DNA of 64,000 nt from Agaricus subrufescens (Eukaryota; Basidiomycota; Agaricomycetes; Agaricales; Agaricaceae): NCBI GenBank assembly GCA_029945375.1, contig CM057064.1, positions 2,108,001 to 2,172,000 on the forward strand. The letters are read 5' to 3'. Below are positions 24,201 to 35,600 of the stretch, piece after piece. Both the position numbers and the translations under genes were made by a program. Within the stretch, counting starts at the first letter, position 1, and the number at the start of each line of letters is the position of its first letter. The notes below the pieces were generated by a model that saw only the letters and a program-made list of their open reading frames with translations, was not told the origin of the DNA and did no database searches.

Positions 24201-25627
24201 CCTTCCATCCCACACATCCCAAAGCCACTCCAGGCCAACGGTTCATGGACATACATTACAACAAACTCACCCTCGTCATCCCCCCCTCATCCCTCAGAGC
24301 CCCCAAAGACGAGATCGAAGCTCACCACGATCTCGTCTCCAAAATCATTTCCACTCCTGCCGACCACTCCATATGCGCAGTCATGGCGGGCAAGAGACAA
24401 AAAGAAGACGTGTTCGACCCATCCGACCCCTCCATACCCAAACACGTCCATGCGGCCTACTCTATTACTCATAGAGGTTCGCTCATATCCTCCAACACCC
24501 TCCCGGCAGGAAGAAGAACGTCCATCGCAAACGCCCATACATGGTCGGCCATCATGGCTATCACTAAAATCACACAATATATCCACAATCATCTGCGCCA
24601 CTCTATACGCCATGTTCAACTTCTTTCACCATGCGTCCCCGTCCTACGGGGACACATCTTCAATAGCGCGTCTCATAAGGGACACTCTATCAACATTGCT
24701 CTTGCCGGAGCACTCAGCGATCTAGTGGAAGCTGCCCCACATATCCATATCACTATTACCGGCTTCCGCACCGCCAGCATGCCACGATGCAAGCACAAAA
24801 CCTTCGACCGCAGCTGCGCACCATGCATTGTCAAACGCACCGCCACAAGCGCTAGACACGCCTCCTACGATCGCAAAACAATCTTCCCCCCTTCCCAAAC
24901 TTTACAAAAACGACACCTCGCCATCGAACAGGAAGCGGCTGCTCAATGGACACAGGACTTTCATAACCCGAAATCGGGATTTTTCAAAGGGAAGAGATTC
25001 CTACCCATGACGGATGGAGAATCAGACGAACACCTCGCCCCTACCACTCATGGTAATGGCCCGTGGATGGGAACCTATTTCTTTACCTCCGCCGCCGAGT
25101 CCACTCAATTGTACGCAAGGTTCTGCCGGGCCATTACTAACCACGCCCCCATCGGTAGCTACCGTGAACGATTTTTCGCTAACTCCGATCCCCCTCCTAC
25201 CACCACATGCCCCGGTCACCGTCACACCCTTGAAACTCGGCGTCACATCCTTAACGAATGCTCTTGGTACGCTAGACGTGTCGACCATGACTACACCCGT
25301 ATCGAGGACGTCATATTGTTCCTCATAGACAACCCCAAGGCCTTCTCTTTCCAAGGCCCCTCATGCCCCAGGAAAGAGGAGGACAAGTGGAACGTCCATG
25401 TCGAACACATGCACCGCCTCAAAAACCACCGCCGCAGTCTCATGGGCCTAGACCCCATCCCTCACTCCGACCCCATCTTCATACGTGAGAAACCGGGCCC
25501 CACCTTCGCCCAACTCTTCATCCCCGTCACCATCATACACTCCGACGAACACATAGAAATCCGCCCTATTCCCTTAGCGGATTATCATAACTACCAAGAA
25601 GCCAGGGGCGGCAACCCCGAGGCTTAG
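21248..25627 (+). CDS. LINE ORF2: endonuclease-reverse transcriptase
   Basis: 1460 codons, fully open, starting MSNTPIPIPDECRI one base after the ORF1 stop. Residues 20-270 form an apurinic/apyrimidinic-type endonuclease (IWSYNANKSW, DIILFQEPGW, SAGDFNIQDAEWDP, LGSDHNPIHI). The reverse transcriptase lies at about residues 490-790: SISVIIPKPGK, FRPIVLLNTTGK, VLAFDIAQFFPSLNHS (motif A Asp), VGVGQGSALSPILSALY, and motif C SYVDNGLLVA. The second motif-C Asp is Asn here (codon 23432-23434). A region near residues 1140-1200 (SASHKGHSINIALAGALSDLV) may be a degenerate RNase H. A C-terminal Cys/His cluster (CPGHRHTLETRRHILNEC) is typical of the group. It would prime reverse transcription at a nicked genomic target. 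An open frame of this size suggests a young element, but the motif-C change puts activity in doubt. Confidence 0.9.
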   Translation: MSNTPIPIPDECRILAPPFFNIWSYNANKSWENTSLTLERCASFIDIILFQEPGWKHVRAQPSTVNKEGDDAFGPPIHPLWIPILPAFDCTNASSFHPRVLTYVNRRLASLNPQYRSDVCKHPDVSILTLKHPGCLRETTNIANVYNDGRSHAALVFLENETNRLPLLDISAGDFNIQDAEWDPGARAHHGPNAHSTRLVDALSSLGVLRANFDNQHTPTHIPHQHEGVRPSIIDLCFASPTFLENPGFQAIVQNDDVSRLGSDHNPIHIKCPNKGQEDTCGKMFLDRYSKEEDAFVKEIIDNTNILRISQGLPTNADQIEKFTDSMGKIFLEAWNTHAVLAKPSRHSKKWWDKDCRNAFNDMKRNRLPGSKRDPAKYSALRKLAREKRNAHFSKAIKYTAVDKKRPWDLVEWTRERKLPATEAILDTEGKPCNDDTSLFNAIHCTFNSANDRKVTFDRVTENLTPLPPRTWNPFSPLEITDALRSCSKNSAPGPDHISWHILKRLIRSSPEFTATLVSLCNVCVEMGTWPSHFKESISVIIPKPGKPTYDRIKSFRPIVLLNTTGKLFKKVIATRLQFDGISHKIVHPCQTGGILQRSTEDAAIAITHCVRNAWSRKQVVSVLAFDIAQFFPSLNHSILCDTLTHFGYPPQIVSFFRNYLVDRYTSYNINNKKSPKYACDVGVGQGSALSPILSALYISPIFHLLDHWIVNDESFIKPISSFLSYVDNGLLVATDSDYHSTHKSLIRAYTHITSLFTDFGLVMEHSKTELFNFAKKPGDPNPPIDLGVEPYTGDHPLTPKDVWRYLGVFFDRSLTFKYHVKRYATRSFSAAKCLKILGNSARGLNPIHKRLLYTSCVIPIATYGLGCWYRPGTRGFVANTKIFNAMHRSASLWITGAFRTTPTGGALAMAGLTPMHIILKKLHDKSKARIATLHRGHPILALTYKRMAQGTKLHLESLEMMSKTRRKIAKSPLDVSSLDLIAETFHPTHPKATPGQRFMDIHYNKLTLVIPPSSLRAPKDEIEAHHDLVSKIISTPADHSICAVMAGKRQKEDVFDPSDPSIPKHVHAAYSITHRGSLISSNTLPAGRRTSIANAHTWSAIMAITKITQYIHNHLRHSIRHVQLLSPCVPVLRGHIFNSASHKGHSINIALAGALSDLVEAAPHIHITITGFRTASMPRCKHKTFDRSCAPCIVKRTATSARHASYDRKTIFPPSQTLQKRHLAIEQEAAAQWTQDFHNPKSGFFKGKRFLPMTDGESDEHLAPTTHGNGPWMGTYFFTSAAESTQLYARFCRAITNHAPIGSYRERFFANSDPPPTTTCPGHRHTLETRRHILNECSWYARRVDHDYTRIEDVILFLIDNPKAFSFQGPSCPRKEEDKWNVHVEHMHRLKNHRRSLMGLDPIPHSDPIFIREKPGPTFAQLFIPVTIIHSDEHIEIRPIPLADYHNYQEARGGNPEA

Positions 25628-26101
25628 GCTTTACCAAGCTGCGAATAGAGCGGTCGAGGAAGGTCTCTATTGGCTTGGCGGTCTTCGGACCGTGCCAAAC
25701 TTATTCAGGTCCTGTAACGGTAATCGGTCCCTGACCATCCTGGATCCCCATGCGCTTGCGCATACCCTGGTTCAATGTCCGGCTTGACTTCTCGGTTCCT
25801 AAATCATTTCTCTATTTCCCTTCTTCATGCGTCTCATGATACGGTCATGTACTTATACTCTAAGTCTCTTTCAATCTCCTTCTGTACTCACTCCTCCGCC
25901 TCAGCTTCTACTATGTCGCCTGGGGCACCTGTCTTGCTACGTGGTCTTGTATGTCTCAGGTTTCGTTTTCATTTATTTTTCTCTTTTTTGTTGTCCGGCG
26001 ATTTGTATTTACCATCTTTTTCCTGGCCTCCGGCCAGGAGCGCTACGCGATCGGGCGGCGCTTAATAAAATTTGATTTAAAAAAAAAAAAAAAAAAAAAA
26101 A
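25628..26101 (+). other. LINE 3' UTR and poly(A) tail
   Basis: About 450 bases of non-coding sequence after the ORF2 stop, with a CTGGCCTCCGGCCAGGAGCGC hairpin-like stretch near 26022-26043, ending in about 24 A residues at 26078-26101. The target duplication follows immediately. Confidence 0.8.
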
Positions 26102-26115
26102 ACCTTTGTACTTCA

Positions 26116-26271
26116 TTTGTGACAGCGCACTATTATGGACACTAATGTCCATGTTATCACTTGTGACAAAAACATGGGGGTGTGACAAAGTGTGACTTAG
26201 CTTCACATGACACGCACATGGCATGCCGCATGACAGCATCACTCGGCAGGCAACTTGACAGCTAAATGTCC
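26116..26271 (-). repeat. Right arm of the split MITE-like inverted-repeat element
   Basis: Ends AGCTAAATGTCC. The reverse complement of 26229-26270 matches 10607-10648 at 40 of 42 positions, with weaker similarity further in. The LINE right target duplication (26102-26115) precedes it. Confidence 0.6.
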
Positions 26272-27859
26272 ACTGTGTGACTGTTCTTCCTAAAGTAGAA
26301 GAGAAAAAGTGTTGCCTTCCTTTCCCAAGTCAATAAGCAACTTTTATAGTCTAGACTTGTAGGAGCTGAAAATTGTATTTCATCATATCTTCAATTAGCT
26401 TGAGCAAATCTTTGATGTGATGGGTAAGTGACATCAACAAAATGAAAAAAACCTTTGAAGGGCCTGGTACACAAACTAAAGTAAAATAATACTTTACCAC
26501 ATAATTTCATGTAGGAATTTGTGTAATAAATAATTAAACATTAAAGGTGCTTGAAAACCTTTTGAACCTTTGGGAGGTACAAAATGATTCTGACATTAGC
26601 AAATAATTATCTAACCATAGGAACCTGCTTATACAGTAATTGGGCAGGGTTGGCCCTAGTTTGCAAGCCTGCCAAAAAATTTCAACTCTATTGTAGGGAT
26701 GAGTAATCAGCTATACCTGATTTGGCTGATCATCATCCCTTACCATTACTACCATTGTCCCAAATACCTGCTCTTGTTTTTCCCTACCAGCACTCTCACA
26801 AAGCAACATACACTCAAGATGGCATGCAAAATTCAAGACAACTTAATTTCCAAAGTTTTGAGTCATCACAGGCACCAAAATCAATACAAAATGGCCATGA
26901 GTGGCTATTGGGCTTGTCTCACCAATGTTTGACAACAACATTGGCTGCATACTTTGGCAACTAGGGAATGGAGGAGAGAATGGTCCTCTCCTCTTTGAAA
27001 AGGAGGACAAGGAAAAATCTTATTTTCTATTCAGTTGGACATGTAGTACAAACTTTCTTTTCTTTTTTTTTTTCATTGATGGCTTTTGCCACTCAACTCT
27101 CTATGCTGAATATCTTGTATATAAAAGAAACCTGCTGTAGTAGGATAGGCATCAAATAATTACCTGATTTTCCTCTCTTGCTGTTTGATTGAATTTCTCT
27201 TTTTAGCTCAAAGCTTTGCCTATTGCCTCTGCCCTCTAAGCTCTCTCTATCTTCCTGTTATCTCACCTCTCATTGCTCATTGCTCTTGTTGTCTCAGTGC
27301 TCTTAAAACTTTGCTCCTAGTTCTGAAGCCTTGAGATTGTTTTACCAACCTCACATTGTTGAAGAACTTGTCTCAATTGTTGGTACTTCAATCTATGAAA
27401 TTCCAAACAAACATAGTAATAGAGAACTGTGAAGCTTTGCTGCAGGTAAGCAAGATTAGTTCCTCCTCAAAATGCCAAGAAAAGCATTTTATCTCAACTC
27501 ATCTTTGGCACTTCAGTTCCAAGAATCCCAAACCATCCAAGTAAAAACTGTGGAACTCAGCCATAATTAAGGAAAGCTAGTCTCTTTTTGTAGTACTATA
27601 GAAATATTTTTGGTTCTACCTATTATAATGCTTTGATTCAGTGAATTATAAACAATCAAAACTTAAATATACTTGTTAAACTATTGAAGCCTATTGACTA
27701 GGTATACTATTATTCAAAATGCAAATAATGCATTTTTTTACTTTGGCTATTTATCGCTAGCTTTGCTTATATATATATTGCCAATAATCAAATTTATTAT
27801 AATGTAATTAATCCAAAATAATGTTTCCATGTGTTTTACAGAATTTCACTGGTGAGCTT
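26272..27859. other. AT-rich, gene-free sequence, probably decayed repeats
   Basis: No coding region was recognised. A CT-rich tract near 27170-27300 (GCCTCTGCCCTCTAAGCTCTCTC) resembles an LTR or leader fragment, but no boundaries could be set. Composition is much more AT-rich than the flanking genes. Confidence 0.3.
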
Positions 27860-27864
27860 CTTTT

Positions 27865-28005
27865 TGATTGGATCTATTTTGAATTGTTGCCCTTTGGGTT
27901 TTTGTATTTGATTAGTCTACTTTTTGGAACTGGTAGTGGTTGGCTGGTTATGCCATAGTTCTTTTTCAGAATTATGGTTGCACTCCTGCTATTATAGCCC
28001 CAGCT
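27865..28005 (+). repeat. Decayed LTR fragment related to the LTR at about 63.0-63.6 kb
   Basis: The plus strand matches the minus strand of about 63370-63480. Shared blocks in order are ACTGGTAG(T/C)GGTTGGC, TTATGC, and GTTGCACTCCTGC. The copy here is strongly shifted towards A and T. It is therefore in opposite orientation to the 63-kb LTR. Confidence 0.5.
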
Positions 28006-28091
28006 GTTTTGTGCATAGAAATACATGGCAAAAGTAGCTAGGTATGTGTATTAGGCTTGTGATCATATTTTTGTGACATTAGTAATAGTTC

Positions 28092-28390
28092 TATTAGGTC
28101 TATTGTGATCACCTGCCATGGTCCTTCCAGTATTTTATTTGGAAAGAGAATATTTCTTCTTTTTTGCCAATCAATTTTCATTTTTTGACATGTTCCATGT
28201 CTTTCTACATATTCTTTTATATTTTCATAAATTCTTGGCCACCAATAATTTTGAGTGATGAGTTTGTGTATTTTTATATATCCAAGATCTCTAGCTAATA
28301 GTTAATTGTAATGTTTTTTGATTATTTTTTCTCTCAGTTTCCTTGAATTCAGTATATACAGACAACTTTGCTATGAATCAAACCTTCTTT
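28092..28390 (-). pseudogene. Heavily decayed Ty3/gypsy integrase fragment
   Basis: Read on the minus strand, one frame gives LREKIIKKHYN, a stop, then LGYIKIHKLITQNYWWPRI, followed by EYVERHGTCQKMK and NKILEGPWQVITIDLIEL. This is the order of the integrase zinc domain (YWWP, TCQ) and the start of the catalytic core (GPWQ..IDLI) of Ty3/gypsy elements. Codon use is almost entirely A/T-ending and the expected second zinc-site Cys is His (HGTC). Only about 100 residues survive. Confidence 0.7.
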
Positions 28391-29306
28391 GTATTCCTAA
28401 CTGTTTCTTTTTTTTTCTCAATAAACTGCATCTCATACTTCTGCCTCTATATGTTCTTGAAAAAACTATACTTCTAATACTAAAATGCATTATATATATC
28501 AATCTGTAATAGAGAAAATTTCAGATTCTAATAGCATTATGTTTTCATTATCTGATTTTTCTTTACAATAATCTAACTATCTCAATAATTTATTAACTTT
28601 TTTTATTTTTATTCCTACTTTATATTTGAGAATATAATTGTATCTTTGTAATCTTGTCATCTATCTAGCTTGTCATCAATTTCATTTTTGTGGTTATTGA
28701 AAGTATTCTAGATTTTTGTGATCTGTTGAATCTCTATTTTTATATCCCAAAGAATACCTGGAGAATGCCTGGAAACTACCTGTATAATGCCAGTGAAAAA
28801 GCTGTATACTGTACAAATACAACCTTATGTTCACATAATCAGTAATCAGCCCAATTTTTGAACTAAAAATAGTTTATATAATCATGCTGGAGGGGGTGTG
28901 AACTTGCACCCAATTTGTTGGACATATCCCAAAAAGGAAAAACATATCTAAAAAAGGAAACATGGTTGCTCAAACAAAATTTTTTTTGTGTGCCAACTAA
29001 TAACAACAAAATTAACATTATTGTTGATTGGAGGGAGAGTCCATTGAAGGAGATTGGGGACTAATAGAGCCAGGCTGGGCACTATTCTTTGGCATATTTT
29101 GTAGGAATCTTGAACCTATTGTCCATTTCTTTGCTGTCATTGACTTGCATTATTTGAATGGTAGAGAGCAAAAAAAATTTCTATTCAACTAAGTGTCTAT
29201 GTCTGTCTGCCATTGCTCCAGATGTTGCAAGCTTGAATGACACTCATAACTTGCTGATCCACTTGTGAACAGCAGTGAACACCCTGTCATCACCCAAGCT
29301 AACCTG
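28391..29306. other. AT-rich, gene-free sequence left of the copia element
   Basis: Extends the decayed repeat region. Positions 28807-28835 are an inverted copy of 36613-36641 on the other side of the copia element, with two differences in 29 bases. A purine run GGAGGGGG before TGTGAACTTGC at about 28892-28910 could be a polypurine tract and LTR start, but nothing confirms it. Confidence 0.3.
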
Positions 29307-29311
29307 TGAAC

Positions 29312-29676
29312 TGTTGATAAAGCAGAGCTGCTACCTGCAGCATGGAGATTGGATAGACTCACATTGCTATAATTCCTAGGCAGTAGGAGGATTGAGGTAG
29401 TAGATAGAGTTGGTAGAGCTGAGAGAGCTTGTAGAGCGAAGTGAGAGAGGAAACTGAACTGTTATTCTATGGAATACATGTAGGGTTTATATACTCGACA
29501 AAGAACCTCATAATGGTAAAGGGTAATGTGAAACATACAGGTAAAACAGGAGTCCGCAGAAGGAGTCCGCAGTGAACATGCATAAAACGATTGAAAAGTT
29601 GTGGCATAGTGCATAGTGCACAGTAGTTGCTCATACACGTCATACTGAGTGTATAACTCGAGGTATTTCGTCAACA
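29312..29676 (-). repeat. 3' LTR of the copia element
   Basis: 365 bp with TGTTGATAA ... CGTCAACA ends (5'-TGTTGA...TCAACA-3' inverted tips). Differs from the right LTR at GAGATTGG versus GAGATCGG and CATACTGAG versus CATACCGAG. The polypurine tract lies at 29677-29686. Confidence 0.95.
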
Positions 29677-29692
29677 CTCCTCCTTGAGTAGA

Positions 29693-32600
29693 CTACTGTT
29701 CACGCAATCCTAACATAGGGCAGAACGTATTAAACTTGATTTTCTCGAGATTTTTGGTCATGATGTCGGCAGGATTTTCTTGACTGTCAATCCAGTCAAT
29801 TTTAATCCGCTTTTCCTCAAGAAGGTTCCGAACATAGTGAAAGTGAATATCGATATGTTTAGATCGCTTTTCTTGGACTTCTGAGGTGGCCCAAAATAGG
29901 CTTCCCAAATTATCTCCATAGAGAAGGGGTGTGTCGATATCAAAACCTACTTCGGTAAGAAGTTGGGACATCTAGACAAGTTGTCGCGAGCAATCAGAGA
30001 GAGCCATATATTCGGCTTCCGTCGATGAAAGTGCAACAGTTTTTTTGTTTGCGACTCAACCAAGATACTGGACCATCAGCGAGTGTGCAAAAGTTGCCGG
30101 TGATTGATTTCCGGTCTTCGGGATCAGATGCCCAATCAGAATCTGAATAAGCAATTATACCAGAATTCGAGTTACCATCAAACTCAAGAACTCTATTTTT
30201 GGTACTGTTAAGATACCATAGCAAATGCATCCCAGTGGTATAATGTTCCTTGTTAGGTTTTACCATCTGTTGCGATAATTTTACAACCGCAAATGCAATG
30301 TCTGGTCGAGATCCGATCATAAAATACATCAAGGATCCAACTAATTGCTGGTATTTTTGTCTGAATTCAGGTTTAGGCATTTTGTCGGAAGTAGAGAACA
30401 CAAAACCTTTTGGTAATGGTGTTTCTTCAGATCCAGATTTAATTCCGAATCAATCAAGTACTTTTTGAAGGTACTTCTGCTGATGCAGAAAGACTTTTCG
30501 ACGAGGTCTATCTCTAGAGATTTGCATCCCGAGGAACTCAGTCATTTTGCCTTGATCACGACATTCCCATTTGGTAGAAAACTTTAGCTTCAACTCTTGG
30601 AGGAGCTTAGAGTTCTTTTTGCCTAAAAAGGCTACGTCATCAACATAAACTACAGCGATAACTAATTCGCGAGTTTTAGGATGTCGATAATAATATACAC
30701 CTGCATCGGACTTACATCAGATAAAACCGATTTCTGTCATACTAGCGGTGAGTTCTTTCCACCAGCTTAGTCCGGCTTGTTTAAGGCCATATAGGGCACG
30801 GCGTAATCTCCAGACTTTATTTTCCTTTCCAGGAACTCTAAATCCTTCTGGTTGCGACATATAGATTTCTTCATCCAGTTTGCCATAAAGATAGGCGGTT
30901 TTAACATCAACACTGAACATATCCCAATCTTCCATGGCAACAACGCCGAAAAGAAGACGAGCAGTTTTGTAGCAGACTACTGGAGAGAATAATTCATTAT
31001 AGTCAATTCCCTTGACTTGAGAGAATCCTTTAGCAACCAGTCGAGCCCGAAGGTGACCATCACTCTTCTCATTAAACACCCATCTATTTTTAATGGTTCT
31101 TTGACCTTTTGGGAGATCCACTAATTCATAGACACCTCTTTGTTGTAAGGCTTTTAATTCTTTTAAACAAGCATCAATCCACTTTTTGCGCGTTGCCTCA
31201 GGCAATTGTGATAAGTCCTTGAATTGGACCGGTGTTTGGATTTTGTTTGCAAGTTCGAAGAGAAAGTTATTTAACCTTACTCCTCCTTCTCTGAGAAGAA
31301 TTTGAATATCCTCCATTCGGTCATCGTCGTCATCCTCCTCCTGGTTTGGAGTAGGGCGTGATCCGAATTGTACAGGAGGTATTTCAGTGCCATGTTCTTT
31401 TTCCCAATCTTCAGCCCTTTGTTGGGCTTCATCAAATTGTCGGCGAATTTCTTCGCGACATTCAGTGACGTCATCATTAGGGAGTCTGGCTTTCTGACGA
31501 TCAGATCTAGAAGGAACTCTATTTCTGATTCGTTCATCTCTCTCTGGTAAGAAGGGTTGTTTCTCATAATCCCGAAGAATCTTAGCTGGCTGTTTATTGC
31601 CATAGACATTATCCGGACGGTTAGGAACTCGAGATTCTCTTTCCGATCGTCGGAGTGGTGGTTTTTCAGATTCATCAGGTGGTGATTCTGCACGCCTTTT
31701 TCCTCTATTCCACTGTGGTTTTTCCTGTTGTGGAATTTGCCGTGGTCTGGAGGGACCAGGTGATGGAGGAGGTGATCTCGGCGGTGATGCCAGAGGATCA
31801 GGTGGATTATGAGGAGGTTGCTGCGGTGCAGCAGGTGGAGGACCTGGTGGAGGGTCACGAGGATGTAAAGGACTAGGTAAGTCCGGAGTTTCATCACTTG
31901 TTTTGTCAGGGGATGAATCCCTGGAAAATTCCTCATCAATTTGTTTTTCGAGGTTACTTGGTTTAGATGACAAACATTTAGGGAAGTATGATTTGTCAAA
32001 TATGGCATGTGGGCCGATAAACACAGCGTTATTTTTAGTGTGTCTAATGAACTTGTAATTTGTGCCGTCATAGCCAACAAATAACATAAGTTCGGAACGT
32101 GCAGAGAGTTTATCCTGTCGGATCTCATCTGGTAAATACATGTGTGCACCACATCCAAATACTCGGATTAAGGACAAATTTGGTTTGGTTCCAAAGAACA
32201 ATTTGAATGGTGTTTTCCACTTTAACCGTTGCATTGGAGTGCAATTATAGATGTAAACCGCATACAACATAGAGAATTCCCAATAAGAATCCGGGAGGCA
32301 TGCCTGCAACCGTAATGCTTGTGATTTCTCGTGCAAGGTTCTATTAAGTCGTTCCACACGACCGTTCTGTTGATGAACGTGGGGTGACAACATTTCATGC
32401 TGAATTCCGTTTGCTGCCAGATATTCTTTTAGAACTCTGCTAGTGTATTCTCCTCCTCAATCAGTGCGTAGTCGCACGACTTTCTGGCCAGTAGACATAG
32501 CCAAGAATGTCAAGATGTTTTTCATCTGATTTGGAGCTTCGCTTTTCTTGGATAGTGTGACAATGAAAGCGACACCGGAGTAGTCGTCCATTATAGTCAT

Positions 32601-35600
32601 AATCCATTTATAGCGATGATATGATAACACAGGTAGTTCAAATAGGTCGGAGTGGACCAATTCAAGAATCTTTTTAGCACGGCTTTCAGATGGTGGAAAT
32701 TGTTTTTGGGTTAATTTACCCTTAACACAACCATCGCAAACCCCTTTAGATTTCGGAATTGCAATTCTGGGTACTCCCTGAGTTTCCTCGCAGAATTGAT
32801 TCAGTACAAAATCAGAAGGATGTCCTAATCGACGATGCCAAGTTTGATAATCAGCAGGCTGGAGTGCTTTCGCAAACTCTTTGGGGTGTTTCTTTACAAT
32901 CCTGGAAAGGACCGCTGGGATATTTTGGTAATGCCCAGAGACACCGCTCATAACAGCGCGATTATCTTTATCTCGAAATGTATGTAATTTTGCATCGGCT
33001 TCTAATCTCAGGCCTGATCACAATAATTGGCCGGCCGAGATGAGCCTCATATGTGTACCTTTGATATAGAAAACGGGCCAGAGTTTCGTCACTAAAGTGG
33101 ACTCGGCACCAGTTTTAGGATCTATGACTAAGTGTTCTATGAAGATTGTTCCTCGACCCTTGATATTTTGGGGAGTAGAAGCAGTGTGCACTAATCCGAA
33201 GAAACCCATTTGTATCGAAGCAAAGTCCGATAGGTTTCCAGTAAAGTGCGCTGAAGCACCGGAATCAATCATCCACTTAACATCATAGTGACTGCGTTTG
33301 ATAGTCGAACTTATGAAGAGAGATTCACACAAGGGAGTCAGATCATCGAGAAGAGTGCCTCTAGCACTCGATTCCATCGCATAAATATTACAAATCAGAC
33401 TATTATACATAGAGAGAGCTAACACTCGATCCATCAAATGTACGTCAACTGACTTTTGTCCGGTCGATCCTTGGGGCGAATGGGCGCATTGACCCATGCT
33501 TGCAACTCGGGATTCATGTAAGATCTGAAACATGTGATTAGTAGAGGCATGTGAAGAGGATGGGGACACTTGCGTGTACGACCCTTCCTTTGTATCCATG
33601 TTGCCATCATACTCGTCTTCTTCATCTCCAAGAGAGATTAAGTCTTCATCTCCAAGAGAGATTAAGTCTTCATCTCCAAGAGAGATTAAGTCTTCATCTT
33701 GTTTTTTACTTCTCATCGATAAGGGAAGGCCCTTGCTCCACAACTTCCATTGACCCGAAGCCATTGATCGTGTGATCGATCGGGGATTCCGTTTCTTCCT
33801 CCACCGGGAATGCTTCTTCGATGATGTTGACGCTTTCCGGGAGGTTGAGAACTACGTCCCCCAAGTGTTTGTCCCATGCAAGCAGGGCTTTCAGCTTGGC
33901 TTCTTGGTAGGGCGTGACCCTGCCAGTCCAAAGACGAGGATCAGTTATCCTAGCAACTGTCATGGCCAATAGGGTTTTCGTGATGTCCACGTATTTACCA
34001 TTTGGGTTCCATGAAAAGACGTGGCCATTGGTGTATTTTCCAATAGACCAGACATCCGGTGCCGGGTTGGACCGAAGCGTAACCAGATGTTCGCATTTCA
34101 TGGGGTAGACATGAACCCATTCATGCATCAAGGAATATTTCCGGTATTCGTGAACCCAGCGATTGGTTCGACGATACCGGTCCAGATCAACATCGCCATC
34201 ATATGATGATTCCGGTGCGCAAGGGATATGCAGGCGCCGGAAATAGCCACGTCGGGAATCGAATGATCGTTGATCATAAGGGATGAAGTCATCCGCACAA
34301 ACCCCATAGAGTTCATTGCAAATTTCCGAAGATGTGATTGTGCGGTTATCATCATCATCAGATTCATATGCCCGATAGATTTCCGAAGTAGTCACAGACC
34401 AGTGCGGGACGGCAGGAGGTGCAACATCTGCAGAAGTCAGTGACCAGCCATGTGGCGTTTCATCAAATGCCCAGCCACGATAGACATCGGAAGGGAGTTC
34501 CGGAGTCATTTCGTAATCCACGGGTTCCGAGGGATCCCGTTGATTATGGGCATATTCTGATTCCTGTATGGAATGATCATGGATCGTCCAGGCAGGATAT
34601 CCATCCGTACCAGGTAGCCATGTTCCGTCATCTGTGGGATCGGAGACAGAAGTTCCAGGGGTCAGAGTAGGTGACGAATATTGTGGAATATCATTCCGCC
34701 ATTCGCAAATCCAATTATAGAATTGGTCAGATGCGGTTGAGTGGTCGGAAAGTTCATCGTCATCGGAATGATTCAGATGATTACAATTATGGCCATCGCA
34801 GTAAGGGTGTGCGAGATGACCACAATTGAAATGATGATTGCAATCCGAAGGTGAAAAGATAGGATAAACGATTTCGTCAGTTTGATATTCCTCTGGGGTA
34901 AGAACGGGAGAAAACGCACCGGAAGGAGCGGAGATAGGAGTAGATCCCATCGTCATGTTCTTGACCTTTCCTTGACGTATGCGCTCCACCAGGGAGCGTG
35001 TGGAAGGAGCCGGTACTTCGGCTACCATGGGGAAGGCAATTGCGGATGCCGCATTGTAATCTGCAGGCACTTCCTTGATTTGGGCGACACCACCTTGGTT
35101 CTTGCCCTTGCCTTTGCCTCGGCCTCGTGTGCGCTTGCGCTTCTTCTCATTGCCATTGTTCTGGCCAGAAGGACCCTGCTGGGCCGGCTTCTGCTGCTGC
35201 TGCTGCTTCTGTTGTTGGGGAGCCAGAGGCTTCGACCCAGAAGCTTGTGGTTGACCATTGTTACGGTTCCACTGTGGTTTCTGCTGGCCTTGTTGTCTAA
35301 ACTTGGCCGCATTAGCAGTAGAATGAGGGTTGCGCCAGGCACCCATAATCGCATCTCATGTGGCATCAAACTCCATATCAGTGACTTTCTTTGAAGAGGC
35401 CAACATGACTGAAGTCATGCCTTCAAGGCGTGGTGGCAATGCGTTAAGTAGCATCATCACTTGAAGGGACTCGTGAATAGGAGCCCCCGCATCGGAGATT
35501 TGAGAGAAAATAGTGTGTAAATGCGCAATGGATCCAGATGGATCGGCTACATCAGGAACTTTGAATGTCATGGCTTCCATCAATTTAGAATAAACGAAGG

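Larger units (their letters stand above)
10747..26101 (+). mobile_element. Full-length LINE (non-LTR retrotransposon), interrupted by a gypsy element
   Basis: The LINE spans 15355 bases, of which 7572 are the inserted gypsy element plus its target duplication, so its own length is 7783 bp. It is bounded by a 14-bp target duplication, ACCTTTGTACTTCA, at 10733-10746 and 26102-26115, and ends in a poly(A) run of about 24 bases. The 5' end is supported independently: the second copy at 47604 begins with the same sequence, CATTCCTTCTT. ORF1 is a zinc-knuckle Gag-like protein, and ORF2 combines apurinic-type endonuclease and reverse transcriptase. ORF1 carries a frameshift and a stop, so this copy is probably dead, although ORF2 is fully open. 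Confidence 0.9.

Noticed and set aside
10747..26101. One giant composite element encoding LINE and gypsy functions
   Set aside because: Separate perfect target duplications (CAAGC and ACCTTTGTACTTCA) and in-frame rejoining of ORF1 show two independent insertions.
26078..26101. Poly(A) run as a simple microsatellite
   Set aside because: It lies exactly between the LINE 3' UTR and the right target duplication, so it is the LINE tail.
33622..33699. CRISPR-like repeat array
   Set aside because: The 24-bp units are directly adjacent with no spacers and encode DLISLGDE in the copia frame.
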